Shown one piece after another: positions 44,069 to 54,058 of a stretch of DNA of 64,000 bases; within the stretch, counting starts at the first letter, position 1, and every line of letters starts with the position of its first letter. The position numbers were made by a program, and so were the translations under genes. The stretch lies in contig CAVZFD010000003.1 in assembly GCA_963774455.1 (NCBI GenBank), forward strand, positions 496,001 through 560,000. The letters run 5' to 3'. Under the pieces are notes generated by a model. The model made no database searches, had not been told where the DNA came from, and saw only the letters and a list, made by a program, of their open reading frames with translations. This DNA comes from DATFVA01 sp963774455 (GTDB taxonomy: Bacteria > Bacteroidota > Ignavibacteria > Ignavibacteriales > Ignavibacteriaceae).

Positions 44069-44545
44069 ATGACGGAAGGAAATTTTGTCTATTTAACCAG
44101 GGAACGACTGGTTGAACTAGAGAAAGAACTTCGGGAATTAAAAACCAACGGACGCAAGGACATGGCACAAAGAATAGCCGAAGCCCGGGCGCATGGGGAT
44201 CTTTCCGAAAATGCTGAATACGATGCCGCAAAAGAAGAGCAGGGGTTATTCGAATTGAGAATAAGCAAACTTGAGGATGTTGTTTCAAGAGCAAGAATAA
44301 TAGATGCAAATCAGTTTGGGAATGATAAAGTTCATATTCTTTCAACAGTAAGCATAATAAACCTAAATAACAAGAAAAAGATCGAATACACATTGGTTTC
44401 TCCAGAAGAAGCTGATTTCCAGGCAGGAAAAATATCAGTAACTTCACCGGTAGGACAGGGATTAATGGGGGCTAAGATCGGAGAAAAAGTAAAGGTCAAA
44501 GCACCGGCAGGCATGCTGGAGTTTGAGATATTAAATATTAAATAA
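44069..44545 (+). CDS. greA: transcription elongation factor GreA
   Basis: The start is the ATG at 44069, directly after GAGAGGAGAG, giving 158 residues, the family length; an upstream frame beginning at 44003 would read through the terminator. The coiled-coil domain is YLTRERLVELEKELRELKTNGRKDMAQRIAEARAHGDLSENAEYDAAKEEQ, with the catalytic acidic tip in DLSENAEYD. The C-terminal FKBP-like domain ends MLEFEILNIK. GreA rescues backtracked RNA polymerase by stimulating cleavage of the transcript end. ribD follows after 20 bases. Confidence 0.97.
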   Translation: MTEGNFVYLTRERLVELEKELRELKTNGRKDMAQRIAEARAHGDLSENAEYDAAKEEQGLFELRISKLEDVVSRARIIDANQFGNDKVHILSTVSIINLNNKKKIEYTLVSPEEADFQAGKISVTSPVGQGLMGAKIGEKVKVKAPAGMLEFEILNIK

Positions 44546-44565
44546 TTTTCCACAGTCCTTATAGA

Positions 44566-45654
44566 TTGACGGATGAATCCTACATACAATTAGCATTAGA
44601 GATTGCAAAGAAGGGTAAAGGTGAAGTTAGTCCTAATCCTCTGGTAGGATGTATACTGGTAAAGAATGACAGGATAATAGGAGCTGGTTATCATCAAAAA
44701 TTCGGAGCAAACCACGCTGAGATAAATGCCATTGAAAATGCAAAAGAGCCGGTAGATGGAAGCACCCTATTCATCAACCTGGAGCCATGCAGCCATCAGG
44801 GCAAAACCCCTCCCTGCGTCGACCGCATAATTGAAAATAAGATAAAGAAAGTAGTTATCGGAACTCTAGATATGAACCCTCTCGTCAGCGGGAGCGGTGT
44901 AAAAAAACTTAAATCAGCGGGGATTGAAGTTAAAGTCGGTGTTCTTGAAAACGACTGTGTTAACCTTAATAAGTTTTTCTTCAAATATATTACAAAGAAA
45001 ATCCCTTATATTTCACTGAAAGCCGCCCAAACGCTTGACGGAAAGATAGCAGATACAAAAGGAGCATCTCAGTGGATCTCCTCCATGCAGTCGCGTAAAT
45101 ATGTACATCAGCTTAGAGCTAACTACGATGCAGTTCTGGTAGGGGCCGGAACTGTAGGGAAGGATAATCCCTCTCTTACAGTCAGGCTCACAGACGGAAG
45201 AAACCCGCGGAGGATAATACTTGACAGTGCCCTTAATCTCAAAACGGACAAGAAACTATTTACCAGAAATAACGACCATAAAACCATCCTTGTAACCTCT
45301 AAAAATAATGAAGGGAAACGGAAAGTAAAGCAGCTTCAGTCACTTGGAGTTCAGGTGATTTTTGCGGCAGGTGACAAGAACGGCTGTCTTAATTTAAGAA
45401 GTGTACTTACACAGCTGGCAAAAAATAATATAGCCTCACTGCTTGTTGAAGGGGGCAGCAGGGTGTTTTCATCTTTTATTCGCAGCAAGCTGTATGATGA
45501 CATTTTCCTATTCATCTCACCTAAAATTGCGGGTCAGGGTATTCCTGTAGTTGAGGATATAGGAGTTAAGAATATCAAAAGCACACTTAAAGTTAGAATT
45601 AAAAGCTTTGAACGCATCGGGGAAGATCTGCTGCTTCAGTTAGATAAAAAATAA
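44566..45654 (+). CDS. ribD: bifunctional riboflavin deaminase/reductase RibD
   Basis: The 362-residue product has the deaminase domain with zinc ligands H50 (with E52, NHAEINA), C75 and C84 (LEPCSHQGKTPPC), and a C-terminal reductase domain of the RibD/DHFR fold (LKAAQTLDGKIADTKGASQW and VEGGSRVFSSF). It carries out the second and third steps of riboflavin synthesis. The predicted start is TTG at 44566 without a strong ribosome site, giving a standard-length N-terminus. ribE follows after 93 bases. No FMN riboswitch is visible. Confidence 0.95.
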   Translation: MTDESYIQLALEIAKKGKGEVSPNPLVGCILVKNDRIIGAGYHQKFGANHAEINAIENAKEPVDGSTLFINLEPCSHQGKTPPCVDRIIENKIKKVVIGTLDMNPLVSGSGVKKLKSAGIEVKVGVLENDCVNLNKFFFKYITKKIPYISLKAAQTLDGKIADTKGASQWISSMQSRKYVHQLRANYDAVLVGAGTVGKDNPSLTVRLTDGRNPRRIILDSALNLKTDKKLFTRNNDHKTILVTSKNNEGKRKVKQLQSLGVQVIFAAGDKNGCLNLRSVLTQLAKNNIASLLVEGGSRVFSSFIRSKLYDDIFLFISPKIAGQGIPVVEDIGVKNIKSTLKVRIKSFERIGEDLLLQLDKK

Positions 45655-45747
45655 TTTATTCTCCGCAATTGTGCACTCTCATTCAACTCTCTCATCAATT
45701 ATTTGTAACTTTAAAAGATAAAAAAATACAATTTCAGGAGAAATAAA

Positions 45748-46353
45748 ATGTTTACGGGGCTGGTTGAAGAAAAAGGAACTTTGATAAATAAAATAAAAAC
45801 CGGCGACGGCCTCCGGATTGAAATTAAGGCTGAGAAAGTGCTTGAGGATACTAAGATCGGCAGTAGTATCAGTGTAAACGGATGCTGCCTGACTGTGGTT
45901 GAAAAAAAGTCCGGTTCTGTTTCAATGGATACAATTGAGGAAACCCTAAAGAAGACAAACCTGGGTGAATTAAGTATTGGGGATCCCGTCAACCTGGAGC
46001 GTCCTCTTAAGGCTGATGCAAGGCTGGGTGGACATTTCGTGCTTGGACATGTTGATACAAAAGGCGAAGTTATAGAGATAAAGGAATTGTCGAACAGTCA
46101 TTTTATGAAGATTCGTTTTCCAGAAGAATTTAAGCAGTATCTGATTTATGTAGGATCTGTTTCAATCGACGGTGTAAGTATGACAGTGGCTGAGCTTGAA
46201 AATAATGTTTTCGGTATCGGGATAATCCCCCATACCTGGGAGGAAACAGTGTTTTCCACTAAGAAACCGGGAAGTACGGTTAACCTTGAGTTCGATGTGC
46301 TCGGAAAATACGTTGAAAGAATAATGGAGAACAAGGAACAGTCAGCTGATTGA
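45748..46353 (+). CDS. ribE: riboflavin synthase alpha chain
   Basis: The 201-residue product has the two lumazine-binding repeats of riboflavin synthase: MFTGLVEEKGTL, SISVNGCCLTVV and ARLGGHFVLGHVDTKG in the first half, then VGSVSIDGVSMTVAEL and IIPHTWEETVF in the second. It makes riboflavin from two molecules of 6,7-dimethyl-8-ribityllumazine. CAGGAG precedes the ATG. The stop codon overlaps the tilS start. The lumazine synthase and GTP cyclohydrolase genes are not in the window. Confidence 0.95.
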   Translation: MFTGLVEEKGTLINKIKTGDGLRIEIKAEKVLEDTKIGSSISVNGCCLTVVEKKSGSVSMDTIEETLKKTNLGELSIGDPVNLERPLKADARLGGHFVLGHVDTKGEVIEIKELSNSHFMKIRFPEEFKQYLIYVGSVSIDGVSMTVAELENNVFGIGIIPHTWEETVFSTKKPGSTVNLEFDVLGKYVERIMENKEQSAD

Positions 46354-47717
46354 TGAACAGGACAGAACAGAAATTCCTGAAGTTTATTGACGAAAAGGAA
46401 CTGATTGAAACCGGTGATAAGATACTTACTGCGTTCAGCGGGGGACCGGACTCAGTTTTTCTTCTTTTTCTTCTCTACAAGTTCCGGAAAAGACTGGGTA
46501 TTGAAATTTCCGCCATACATATAAATCATAGTCTCAGGGGAATCGCAGCCAATGAAGATGAAAACTTCTGCAGGGAATTCTGCTCAGAAAGAACCATTGA
46601 TTTTACCGCTATAAAGAAAAATGTCAGGTCGTTTGCTGCAAAAAACGGTTACTCGCTTGAGGAGGCCGGCAGGATACTCCGGTATAAAGAATTTGAAACG
46701 CTTCTCAGACAAAATAAACTTGATAAAACTGCTACTGCCCACAACGCGGGAGATAATACTGAAACAGTTCTGCTGAATGTAATTAAAGGTACAGGACTGG
46801 ACGGTATCTCCGGCATACCCGCTAGAAGAGACAATATCATCAGACCCATTCTCTGCTTCACAAGGGACGAAATTTTATCTTATCTTGCGGAAAATAAAAT
46901 CCCGTATTGTATCGACCAATCCAATGAAGAATCAAATTTCGACAGAAATTTTCTCCGGAATAAAGTTCTTCCTCTAATCAGGGAAAGGCTGAACCCTTCG
47001 ATTGACAATGCGATGCTTATATCTTCTGAGAATCTCGGAAATATTAAAGATTATATCCTGGCTAATGAGACAAGGGTATTCGGAAAAATAGAAAAAGACT
47101 CATCACGGAACCTTATTATACCTCTCGGAGATATCAGGAAAGCTGACAGAACTCTAATTGGAATGCTTTTGAAAAATATCATGATAAGGGAACTGGGAAT
47201 TAAGATATATTCCAACGATATCAGGAAAGTAATATCGCTGGAATCAGCGCAGACCGGAAAAAAAATTGAACTTTCGGGCCGCATAATTGTGTTCAGGGAA
47301 AGAGATCATCTTAAATTTATACAGGATTCATCGTTACAAAAGGATTTTAAAGCTATAATACGCGCAGGTGGCTCTATTTCTACCCCAGGTGGAAAATTAT
47401 CTATAAAAATTTGTGACAGTGGTTCACAGCTTTATTCAAATAATAAAAATAAAGAGTATATTTCAGCGGATTCCGCAAGCGATGAATTTACAATAAGAAG
47501 ATGGAAAGAGGGCGATTCCTTTCATCCTCTCGGTATGAATGGAACGAAAAAAATATCCGACTTTCTTAATGAACAGAAGGTTGAGTCCTCAGGTAAAAAA
47601 AATCATCTAATCTTATTGAACAGCAATAAGGTAGTCTGGGTAATAGGACTCCGGATCGATGACAGGTTTAAAATAACTTCTTCTACACAAAAAATACTGG
47701 AATTATGCCTGAATTGA
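46353..47717 (+). CDS. tilS: tRNA(Ile)-lysidine synthase
   Basis: The ATG at 46353 overlaps the ribE TGA by one base; the product is 454 residues. The N-type ATP pyrophosphatase motif SGGPDS is at 29-34 with INHSLRG next, and the C-terminal TilS domain (ADSASDEFTIRRWKEGDSFHPLGMNGTKKISDFL) is present. TilS converts the CAU anticodon of tRNA-Ile2 to lysidine-AU so that AUA codons are read. Its gene overlaps hpt by 13 bases, a frequent tilS-hpt-ftsH order. Confidence 0.95.
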   Translation: MNRTEQKFLKFIDEKELIETGDKILTAFSGGPDSVFLLFLLYKFRKRLGIEISAIHINHSLRGIAANEDENFCREFCSERTIDFTAIKKNVRSFAAKNGYSLEEAGRILRYKEFETLLRQNKLDKTATAHNAGDNTETVLLNVIKGTGLDGISGIPARRDNIIRPILCFTRDEILSYLAENKIPYCIDQSNEESNFDRNFLRNKVLPLIRERLNPSIDNAMLISSENLGNIKDYILANETRVFGKIEKDSSRNLIIPLGDIRKADRTLIGMLLKNIMIRELGIKIYSNDIRKVISLESAQTGKKIELSGRIIVFRERDHLKFIQDSSLQKDFKAIIRAGGSISTPGGKLSIKICDSGSQLYSNNKNKEYISADSASDEFTIRRWKEGDSFHPLGMNGTKKISDFLNEQKVESSGKKNHLILLNSNKVVWVIGLRIDDRFKITSSTQKILELCLN

Positions 47718-48271
47718 ACGACAAGAGATTGTTAATTGAAAATGATGTTTTTGTACCTTTTATTGAAGAAAAAAAGCTTCAGGAGAGGATAAAAGAACTT
47801 GGTGACGAAATCTCCCGCGACTACCGGGGGAAAATCCCCATATTCATAGGAGTTCTGAACGGAGCATTCCTTTTTCTCTCCGATCTTGTCAAGAATGTCA
47901 CGATTGACTGCGAAATAGATTTTTTTAAGCTTTCCAGTTATGGAGATGCAAAAATTTCGTCAGGAAAAGTTACCCTGATCAAGGAACTAAATTGTGATGT
48001 AAATGGTAGAGATATTATAATCGTTGAGGATATTGTCGATTCAGGCTTGTCTATAAAATTTATTGAAGAACATATAGGGCAGTTCACCCCTGCAAGTATG
48101 AGAGTAGTCTCTCTCCTTGTTAAACCGAAAAGCATTAAATATAATGTGAAAATTGATTATATTGGCTTTGATATTCCAAGTGAATTCGTTATAGGCTATG
48201 GATTGGATTATGCTCAAAGGTACAGAAACCTGAGATCAATCTATATTCTTGAGGATAATAAATCAAGTTAG
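47705..48271 (+). CDS. hpt: hypoxanthine phosphoribosyltransferase
   Basis: The 188-residue product has the PRPP motif IIIVEDIVDSGLS and the N-terminal VLNGAFLFLSDLV and KLSSYGD segments of HGPRT. It salvages hypoxanthine and guanine to IMP and GMP. It starts inside tilS and is followed by ftsH 27 bases later, the conserved tilS-hpt-ftsH arrangement. Confidence 0.94.
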   Translation: MPELNDKRLLIENDVFVPFIEEKKLQERIKELGDEISRDYRGKIPIFIGVLNGAFLFLSDLVKNVTIDCEIDFFKLSSYGDAKISSGKVTLIKELNCDVNGRDIIIVEDIVDSGLSIKFIEEHIGQFTPASMRVVSLLVKPKSIKYNVKIDYIGFDIPSEFVIGYGLDYAQRYRNLRSIYILEDNKSS

Positions 48272-48298
48272 ATTTTTTATAAAATAAATAAATGGAAA

Positions 48299-50350
48299 AT
48301 GGCAGATAATAAAAATAACAGACCCCTTCAGAAACCGAAAGGTAATGGTCCGAATAAACCTGACGATAATTTTGACTGGTCAAAGGTAATAAGACTGGTA
48401 TTCGGATGGGGTGCGGTGATCGTTGCCGCTGTGATTGTAATGCAGGTCTTTAAAACAGGTACTAAGGACTATGTCAGCATTACTTACAATCAATATGAAC
48501 AGCTGATCGACCAGGATAAAATTCAGTCGGCTGTAATTACCAAACAAGATGTAAATGATTACTATTTCAAAGCTATATTAACCTCAGAGCAGAGTCTTCG
48601 TGTAAATGAGCGGACAGAAAAAGTAAAATATATTTCCGTCTATCTTCCTGAGCCTATTATCAAAGAGCAGGAAGCATTATGGAAGGCTAAAAATATAGAC
48701 TATTCATTTGATAAAGACTCGAATGAGTGGCTTAATGTTCTTCTCGGATTCCTCCCCTGGATAATTATAATTGCCGTGTGGATAATTATAATGAGAAGGA
48801 TGCAGGGAGCTGGCGGCGGAACACGGGGTATATTCTCCTTTGGAAAAAGTAAAGCCAAGCTGATTACACAGTCGGGACAAAGAATTACATTCCGTGATGT
48901 AGCCGGCGCTGATGAAGCAAAGCTTGAACTTCACGAAATCATAGAATTTTTGAAAGAACCTACCAAGTTTCAAAAGCTTGGAGGAAAGATCCCCAGAGGT
49001 GTACTTTTATTAGGACCTCCTGGAACCGGTAAAACCCTTCTTGCAAGAGCCGTTGCAGGAGAAGCGGGAGTACCTTTCTTCTCTATAAGCGGTGCCGATT
49101 TCGTTGAAATGTTTGTCGGTGTCGGTGCAAGCCGTGTAAGGGATCTTTTTGAGCAGGGAAAGAAAAACGCTCCCTGTATTATATTCATAGATGAGATTGA
49201 TGCTGTTGGAAGACACAGAGGTGCAGGACTAGGCGGAGGACACGATGAAAGAGAACAGACCCTTAATCAGCTTCTTGTTGAGATGGACGGATTTGAACAA
49301 AATAGCGGTGTGATAATTATAGCCGCTACAAACAGACCCGATGTTTTAGATCCGGCCTTAATGAGGCCTGGAAGATTCGACCGCCAGGTTGTTGTCGACC
49401 GTCCTGATGTTAAGGGGAGAGAAGGAATTCTTAAAGTACACACCAGGAATATCCCCCTGGATACCAATGTTCAGCTTGATGTGCTTGCAAAAGGCACACC
49501 CGGACTTGCAGGTGCAGAGTTAGCAAACCTTGTAAATGAAGCCGCTCTTCTTGCCGCAAGGAAGAACAAGAAAAATGTGGAAATGATTGATTTCGAAGAA
49601 GCAAAAGATAAAGTAATGATGGGTATGGAGAGAAAGAGCCTCATTATTACCGAAGAAGAAAAGAAAACCACTGCATACCATGAAATTGGACATGTACTGG
49701 TTGCAAGAATGCTTCCTGAAGCAGACCCAGTACATAAGGTTACCATAATACCGAGAGGCAGGGCCCTGGGTGTAACAAGTTACCTTCCCATAGATGAGAA
49801 GCATACTTACTCGAGGGAATACCTTGAAGCGATTATAACATATGCACTTGGCGGCAGGGCCGCTGAAAAGATTATTTTCAATCACTTTACTACAGGTGCA
49901 GGCAACGATATTGAAAAAGCGACCGGAATTGCACGTAAGATGGTCTGTGAGTGGGGAATGAGCGACAAGCTCGGTCCTCTAAGTTACGGAGCTAAAAGAG
50001 AGGAGATTTTCCTTGGACGTGAAATTCAGAGTCATAGAGACTATAGTGAAAGAACGGCTATCGAAATCGATGAGGAAGTTAGACGATTTGTGAGTGAAGC
50101 TATGGTCCGTGCTGAAAAAATCCTGACTGAGAACGTCGGACTTCTTCACAAGCTTTCGCTGGAACTGCTTGAGAGAGAGATACTCGATTCACATGAAATT
50201 GATGCTATCATCAGAGGTGAGACACTTCCACCCATTAAAAAGAACGGCAGCTCTCAGGATAATCCCGAAATTATCCCGGACCATGTAAAGAAGTTAATGG
50301 ATCAAAGGAAACCGAAAGAATCCTCCCCGGCAGATGACTCTAATCGATAA
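48299..50350 (+). CDS. ftsH: ATP-dependent zinc metalloprotease FtsH
   Basis: The 683-residue product has two membrane helices (about 31-48 and 145-160) around a periplasmic domain, an AAA+ domain with Walker A G239-PPGTGK-T246, Walker B IIFIDEID and the second region of homology with TNRPDVLDPALMRPGRFD, then the protease domain with zinc motif H461-E-I-G-H465. It degrades unassembled membrane proteins and some regulators. The C-terminus is extended by a Pro/Lys-rich tail. The next gene overlaps its last 17 bases. Confidence 0.97.
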   Translation: MADNKNNRPLQKPKGNGPNKPDDNFDWSKVIRLVFGWGAVIVAAVIVMQVFKTGTKDYVSITYNQYEQLIDQDKIQSAVITKQDVNDYYFKAILTSEQSLRVNERTEKVKYISVYLPEPIIKEQEALWKAKNIDYSFDKDSNEWLNVLLGFLPWIIIIAVWIIIMRRMQGAGGGTRGIFSFGKSKAKLITQSGQRITFRDVAGADEAKLELHEIIEFLKEPTKFQKLGGKIPRGVLLLGPPGTGKTLLARAVAGEAGVPFFSISGADFVEMFVGVGASRVRDLFEQGKKNAPCIIFIDEIDAVGRHRGAGLGGGHDEREQTLNQLLVEMDGFEQNSGVIIIAATNRPDVLDPALMRPGRFDRQVVVDRPDVKGREGILKVHTRNIPLDTNVQLDVLAKGTPGLAGAELANLVNEAALLAARKNKKNVEMIDFEEAKDKVMMGMERKSLIITEEEKKTTAYHEIGHVLVARMLPEADPVHKVTIIPRGRALGVTSYLPIDEKHTYSREYLEAIITYALGGRAAEKIIFNHFTTGAGNDIEKATGIARKMVCEWGMSDKLGPLSYGAKREEIFLGREIQSHRDYSERTAIEIDEEVRRFVSEAMVRAEKILTENVGLLHKLSLELLEREILDSHEIDAIIRGETLPPIKKNGSSQDNPEIIPDHVKKLMDQRKPKESSPADDSNR

Positions 50351-51002
50351 CGGAACAATTCATTACAGAGATGAATTAGTAAGAAAACTAATTCATCTCT
50401 TTTCTCTTTCTATCCCAATAATTTATTATTTTATTTCACGAGCGGAAGGTATACTCATTCTCAGTATACTTACTGCCGTAGCTTTAATCCTGGATCTTAC
50501 TAGACATCTTTCACCTTCGGTCGGAAAGGTTTTCTACAAGTTTTTCGGGTTCCTTTTAAGGAGGCATGAGATTGACTCACGCAAGAAAAACCTGAATGGA
50601 GCCACTTACGTGCTGATTTCAGCACTAATATGTGTGATTCTGTTCCCGAAGGTACTTTTTATTACCGCATTTACGATACTTATAATCAGCGATACTATGG
50701 CGGCGCTTATCGGGAGAAAATTCGGGAAGCATAAATTCCTTTCCAAGAGTTTTGAGGGAACTTTGGCATTTTTTGTAAGTGCAAGTATTGTCGTTTTCTT
50801 TACACCGAAAATGCAAGATCTGCCCGCTGAATATTTAATTGGATTTATAGCCGCGGCGGTCGGAGCAATCGTTGAAAATATCTCTTTTGGATTTGCTGAC
50901 GATAACCTGGCCATTCCGATTTCAATAGGATTTACGATGTGGCTTTTATATATGGCTATACTTCCGGAACTTCAAATAGTACTGCCAATACTACCGAGGT
51001 AG
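50334..51002 (+). CDS. polyprenol/dolichol kinase-like membrane protein (SEC59/phytol kinase family)
   Basis: The 222-residue product has about six to seven membrane helices and the CTP-dependent lipid kinase motif ISDTMAALIGRKFGKHKF followed by KSFEGTLAFF. Relatives phosphorylate dolichol, phytol or diacylglycerol. In bacteria the lipid substrate is uncertain; undecaprenol-like lipids or isoprenoids are possible. It starts inside ftsH, so it is co-translated, and the DUF4837 gene follows after three bases. Confidence 0.88.
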   Translation: MTLIDNGTIHYRDELVRKLIHLFSLSIPIIYYFISRAEGILILSILTAVALILDLTRHLSPSVGKVFYKFFGFLLRRHEIDSRKKNLNGATYVLISALICVILFPKVLFITAFTILIISDTMAALIGRKFGKHKFLSKSFEGTLAFFVSASIVVFFTPKMQDLPAEYLIGFIAAAVGAIVENISFGFADDNLAIPISIGFTMWLLYMAILPELQIVLPILPR

Positions 51003-51005
51003 AGA

Positions 51006-52109
51006 ATGAAAAGATATTTAATAGCTGTTGTCGCATTAGTCTCAGTTGTTTACTTTACTGCCTGTGAATCTTCGAATAAACCTGCACAGGGACTCGAAGA
51101 TGAAATTTACGTAATAGCGGATTCCGTTGAATATACAGAATTGTTACCTGCGCTTGATTCCTCATTTCAAAAAATTATTTTTACACCCCAGCCCGAAAGA
51201 CTCTTCACACTTATCAGGATATCCCCGAATCAGCTTGAAAGGTACAGAAATAAGAAGAATATCCTGATAGTATCCCCGTTAGATTCAAAGTCGCTTACTT
51301 CACAATTTATTCATGCTTCAGTAGATTCAGCCGCGATACAAAAAATTCAGGATGAAAAAGATTTTATCATTAAAAAAGAGAATCTCTGGGCGAAAAATCA
51401 GCTGGTAATGATCCTTACAGCCCCGACAATACAGGATCTCGAATTTAAAATCCTGAATAATAAAGATAATCTGCTCTATGCATTTCAAAAGGTTTCAGAC
51501 AAGCGACTTGAACAAAGCGTGTATAATGCACGATATGAACAGAAGCCCCTGGAGGGCAAACTGCTTAAAGAGTATGGTTGGTTAATATACGTTCAGGCTG
51601 ATTTCAAACTGGCACTTGATGTCCCTCAGGATAACTTTATCTGGCTAAGGAGATCTCCCGGCAGCGACATGGAACGCTGGGTTTTTGTTCACTGGATAGA
51701 CAATGCTTCTCCTGCTTATCTCAACGAGGATTCGGTCAGAGCCATAAGGAACAGGATGACAGAAAAGTATTACAGGACGACGGATGACAGCACCTCTGTT
51801 GTAATTGCCTCCGACTATTACACTTCAAGCGAAGTTAATTTCCATGGGAAATATGCCATCTTTACACAGGGTCTATGGGAACTCAGCATAAAGGGAATGG
51901 GCGGTCCGTTTATAAACTACACATTCTTCGATGAGAAGACCAATAGGCTTTATATGCTCGACGGATCCATTTATGCCCCAAAATATTATAAGAGGAATCT
52001 CATACAGCAAATGGATGTTCTCCTGCAGTCGTTTTTGACCGGTCAGGAAGTAAAACAAGATAAGAAGCAGGAACTCCTTAAAGCAGCTGAGGACCATAAG
52101 CAAGAGTAA
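51006..52109 (+). CDS. DUF4837 family lipoprotein
   Basis: The 367-residue product has a lipoprotein signal ending in the lipobox YFTAC. The mature protein matches the DUF4837 family, which is restricted to Bacteroidota and relatives, including EDEIYVIADSVEYTELLPAL at the start and FTQGLWELSIKGMGGPFINY near the end. Its function is unknown. It closes the operon that begins at greA, and it is convergent with the DUF2723 gene only six bases away. Confidence 0.9.
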   Translation: MKRYLIAVVALVSVVYFTACESSNKPAQGLEDEIYVIADSVEYTELLPALDSSFQKIIFTPQPERLFTLIRISPNQLERYRNKKNILIVSPLDSKSLTSQFIHASVDSAAIQKIQDEKDFIIKKENLWAKNQLVMILTAPTIQDLEFKILNNKDNLLYAFQKVSDKRLEQSVYNARYEQKPLEGKLLKEYGWLIYVQADFKLALDVPQDNFIWLRRSPGSDMERWVFVHWIDNASPAYLNEDSVRAIRNRMTEKYYRTTDDSTSVVIASDYYTSSEVNFHGKYAIFTQGLWELSIKGMGGPFINYTFFDEKTNRLYMLDGSIYAPKYYKRNLIQQMDVLLQSFLTGQEVKQDKKQELLKAAEDHKQE

Positions 52110-52115
52110 GTTTTT

Positions 52116-54056
52116 CTACAAGCCTCTCAGGCTTGAAGGAATGGTATATCGGGGGAATTCCGATTTAATTTTATCAACGTAAATCCTTGCCCGCGCCATT
52201 TTATTATACCGGAGTTCATACAGTGCCCTTGATGCAAGAACCGCACCCGCGAGGTTCTGTATCATATCTGTATAATGGTTGCCATATTCCGGGAACCTGA
52301 TATGGAAATCAGGGTTAGCAGCCGGAACATATCCATCCTCCATTTTCACCACTTTATATAAAAGAACATCGGGTACATAGGTATAGCCTTCCGGTAGTTT
52401 GAATTGCCCGTTCCTTAGCTCATTCTCTGCTATCTCAGGCGGAAAGTAAAAACTACGCTTATCTGCATTCGATGCAGCCAGGTCGGTCATAAGCTTGCGA
52501 TAAAGTGTTTCGAGAAGACTGGAATTGTAGTTCGCATCTCTTTCAAACGGCTCAAGGGCATTTTTAAACTGTGTAATGTCTGATTTAATACCTTCAATTA
52601 CATCAGGATGATCTTTTGCCAGCTGATTAAAGTACCAGGATCTCCTCAGCAGTTCTTTGTCTATAATCGCAGCATCTTTTCTGAATCCCTCAACGTATTG
52701 GTAATAATACGAAGGTGATACAACATAATCCCACAGGTAGCTGAAGATTACAGAGTTCTTATCAGTGCTTGAGATAACGGCTTTTGTATAGTCTTCAAAC
52801 GTATAAGTATCGCTCTGGTTCACGTCCCTGTAATTAAGAAAAAACTCACCTGCAGCTAGTAGAATTATTAGTCCCGCGACAGTAGCTATCTTATATTTTT
52901 TCTGCTTTATTATTTCATAAATCTTAACAATGCCGAAAACAACAAAATAGGCAAGCATTATGTATGCAAGCAGGAAATACGAATCGATATCTGTGATATC
53001 ATAATTTATCGAATAGGCAACCGTAAAAAGGAAGGTTATCAGCATGAACCAGGCTAACTTCCTTGTTCTTATAAAAGCGGTGAATATTCCAATCAGACTT
53101 AGTATCAAGGTAAACGTAAATTCTGAAGGAAGATTATTTACAAAGTAAGTCAACTGTTTTTTTGCGGCTTCGGTTGAGGAAAATAGCCATACCTGGTACT
53201 GTTTACCACTTATATGTCTCATAATCCTTTCTAGATCGATCGGATTCCCCCAGTTGATAGCAGGATTCATTGAGGCCCTGATTGGGAGATAACTATAAAA
53301 CACTACCAGAAGTCCGAAAAACACCAGCAGTATCATACCCAGCTGTTTCAGACTGATTACATTTAATTTCTCCTTCGAAAAATAAAGGAAGGCGATCCCC
53401 GGCAAAATGAGCAGGGTGGTCATATGGTTGCTGAAACCGAGGGCCAGGATAATAGCGAGGATAATCCATGGATTTTTTACCGAGAGGATTTTTTTTTCGC
53501 CTTCATATACATATGCTTTAAGCAGCATAAGGATTATTAAGCTGATCAGGAATATATGCATTGAATAAACTTCAACAGAAGTGCTCTGAAACCAGAAAGT
53601 TTTGCTTAGTCCCAGCACAATTCCTCCGCCGGCAGAAGCTATGTATTTTAGGGGCTCGGGTAACAAAGACGACTGAACACTTTTTTTGCTTTTTTCTTTT
53701 CCTTTTATCCCGCCAGCTGTTTTATTGCTGCTTTTCTTTATTCCATTGAATTTATCAAGGTTATCAAGTATGAATCCCGAAGTATATGCAAAGAGTCCGA
53801 CTCCCACACTGCACCACAACGCAGCGAGTATATTAAGCTGCAAGGCTGTGGAAAATGGCGACGGTATTTTAGAGAAGAGAAAACCTGTTATAGTGAAGAT
53901 AGGATACCCTGTAGGGTGGGCTATTCCCAGAAGAGCCTGAACTGCAGTTAGCTCGCCTGAATCAATCTGAATGATAGTAGGAGCAATGGTAAACATATAA
54001 ATTACAAAAACCAGTAACGCAGTAAGCGCGGCATAATACTTTTTGAGGAATATCAT
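52116..54056 (-). CDS. DUF2723 GT-C fold membrane protein
   Basis: The 646-residue product has ten or more membrane helices and the DUF2723 start: helix, then QIDSGELTAVQALLGIAHPTGYP with D32 and E35. It has the GT-C glycosyltransferase layout; the human homologue TMEM260 in this family is an O-mannosyltransferase. Lipid-linked sugar transfer to exported proteins is therefore plausible, but the bacterial substrate is unknown. A C-terminal domain of about 230 residues follows the last helix. It starts two bases after the glnE stop, so the two are one operon. Confidence 0.9.
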   Translation of the reverse strand: MIFLKKYYAALTALLVFVIYMFTIAPTIIQIDSGELTAVQALLGIAHPTGYPIFTITGFLFSKIPSPFSTALQLNILAALWCSVGVGLFAYTSGFILDNLDKFNGIKKSSNKTAGGIKGKEKSKKSVQSSLLPEPLKYIASAGGGIVLGLSKTFWFQSTSVEVYSMHIFLISLIILMLLKAYVYEGEKKILSVKNPWIILAIILALGFSNHMTTLLILPGIAFLYFSKEKLNVISLKQLGMILLVFFGLLVVFYSYLPIRASMNPAINWGNPIDLERIMRHISGKQYQVWLFSSTEAAKKQLTYFVNNLPSEFTFTLILSLIGIFTAFIRTRKLAWFMLITFLFTVAYSINYDITDIDSYFLLAYIMLAYFVVFGIVKIYEIIKQKKYKIATVAGLIILLAAGEFFLNYRDVNQSDTYTFEDYTKAVISSTDKNSVIFSYLWDYVVSPSYYYQYVEGFRKDAAIIDKELLRRSWYFNQLAKDHPDVIEGIKSDITQFKNALEPFERDANYNSSLLETLYRKLMTDLAASNADKRSFYFPPEIAENELRNGQFKLPEGYTYVPDVLLYKVVKMEDGYVPAANPDFHIRFPEYGNHYTDMIQNLAGAVLASRALYELRYNKMARARIYVDKIKSEFPRYTIPSSLRGL

Positions 54057-54058
54057 CG

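Noticed and set aside
45655..45747. FMN riboswitch before ribE
   Set aside because: The 93-base gap is too short and shows none of the conserved FMN blocks.
52123..52137. AAGCCT-CTC-AGGCTT hairpin at the convergent ends of the DUF4837 and DUF2723 genes
   Set aside because: It lies inside the last codons of the DUF2723 gene, has a three-base loop and no T-run after it on either strand.
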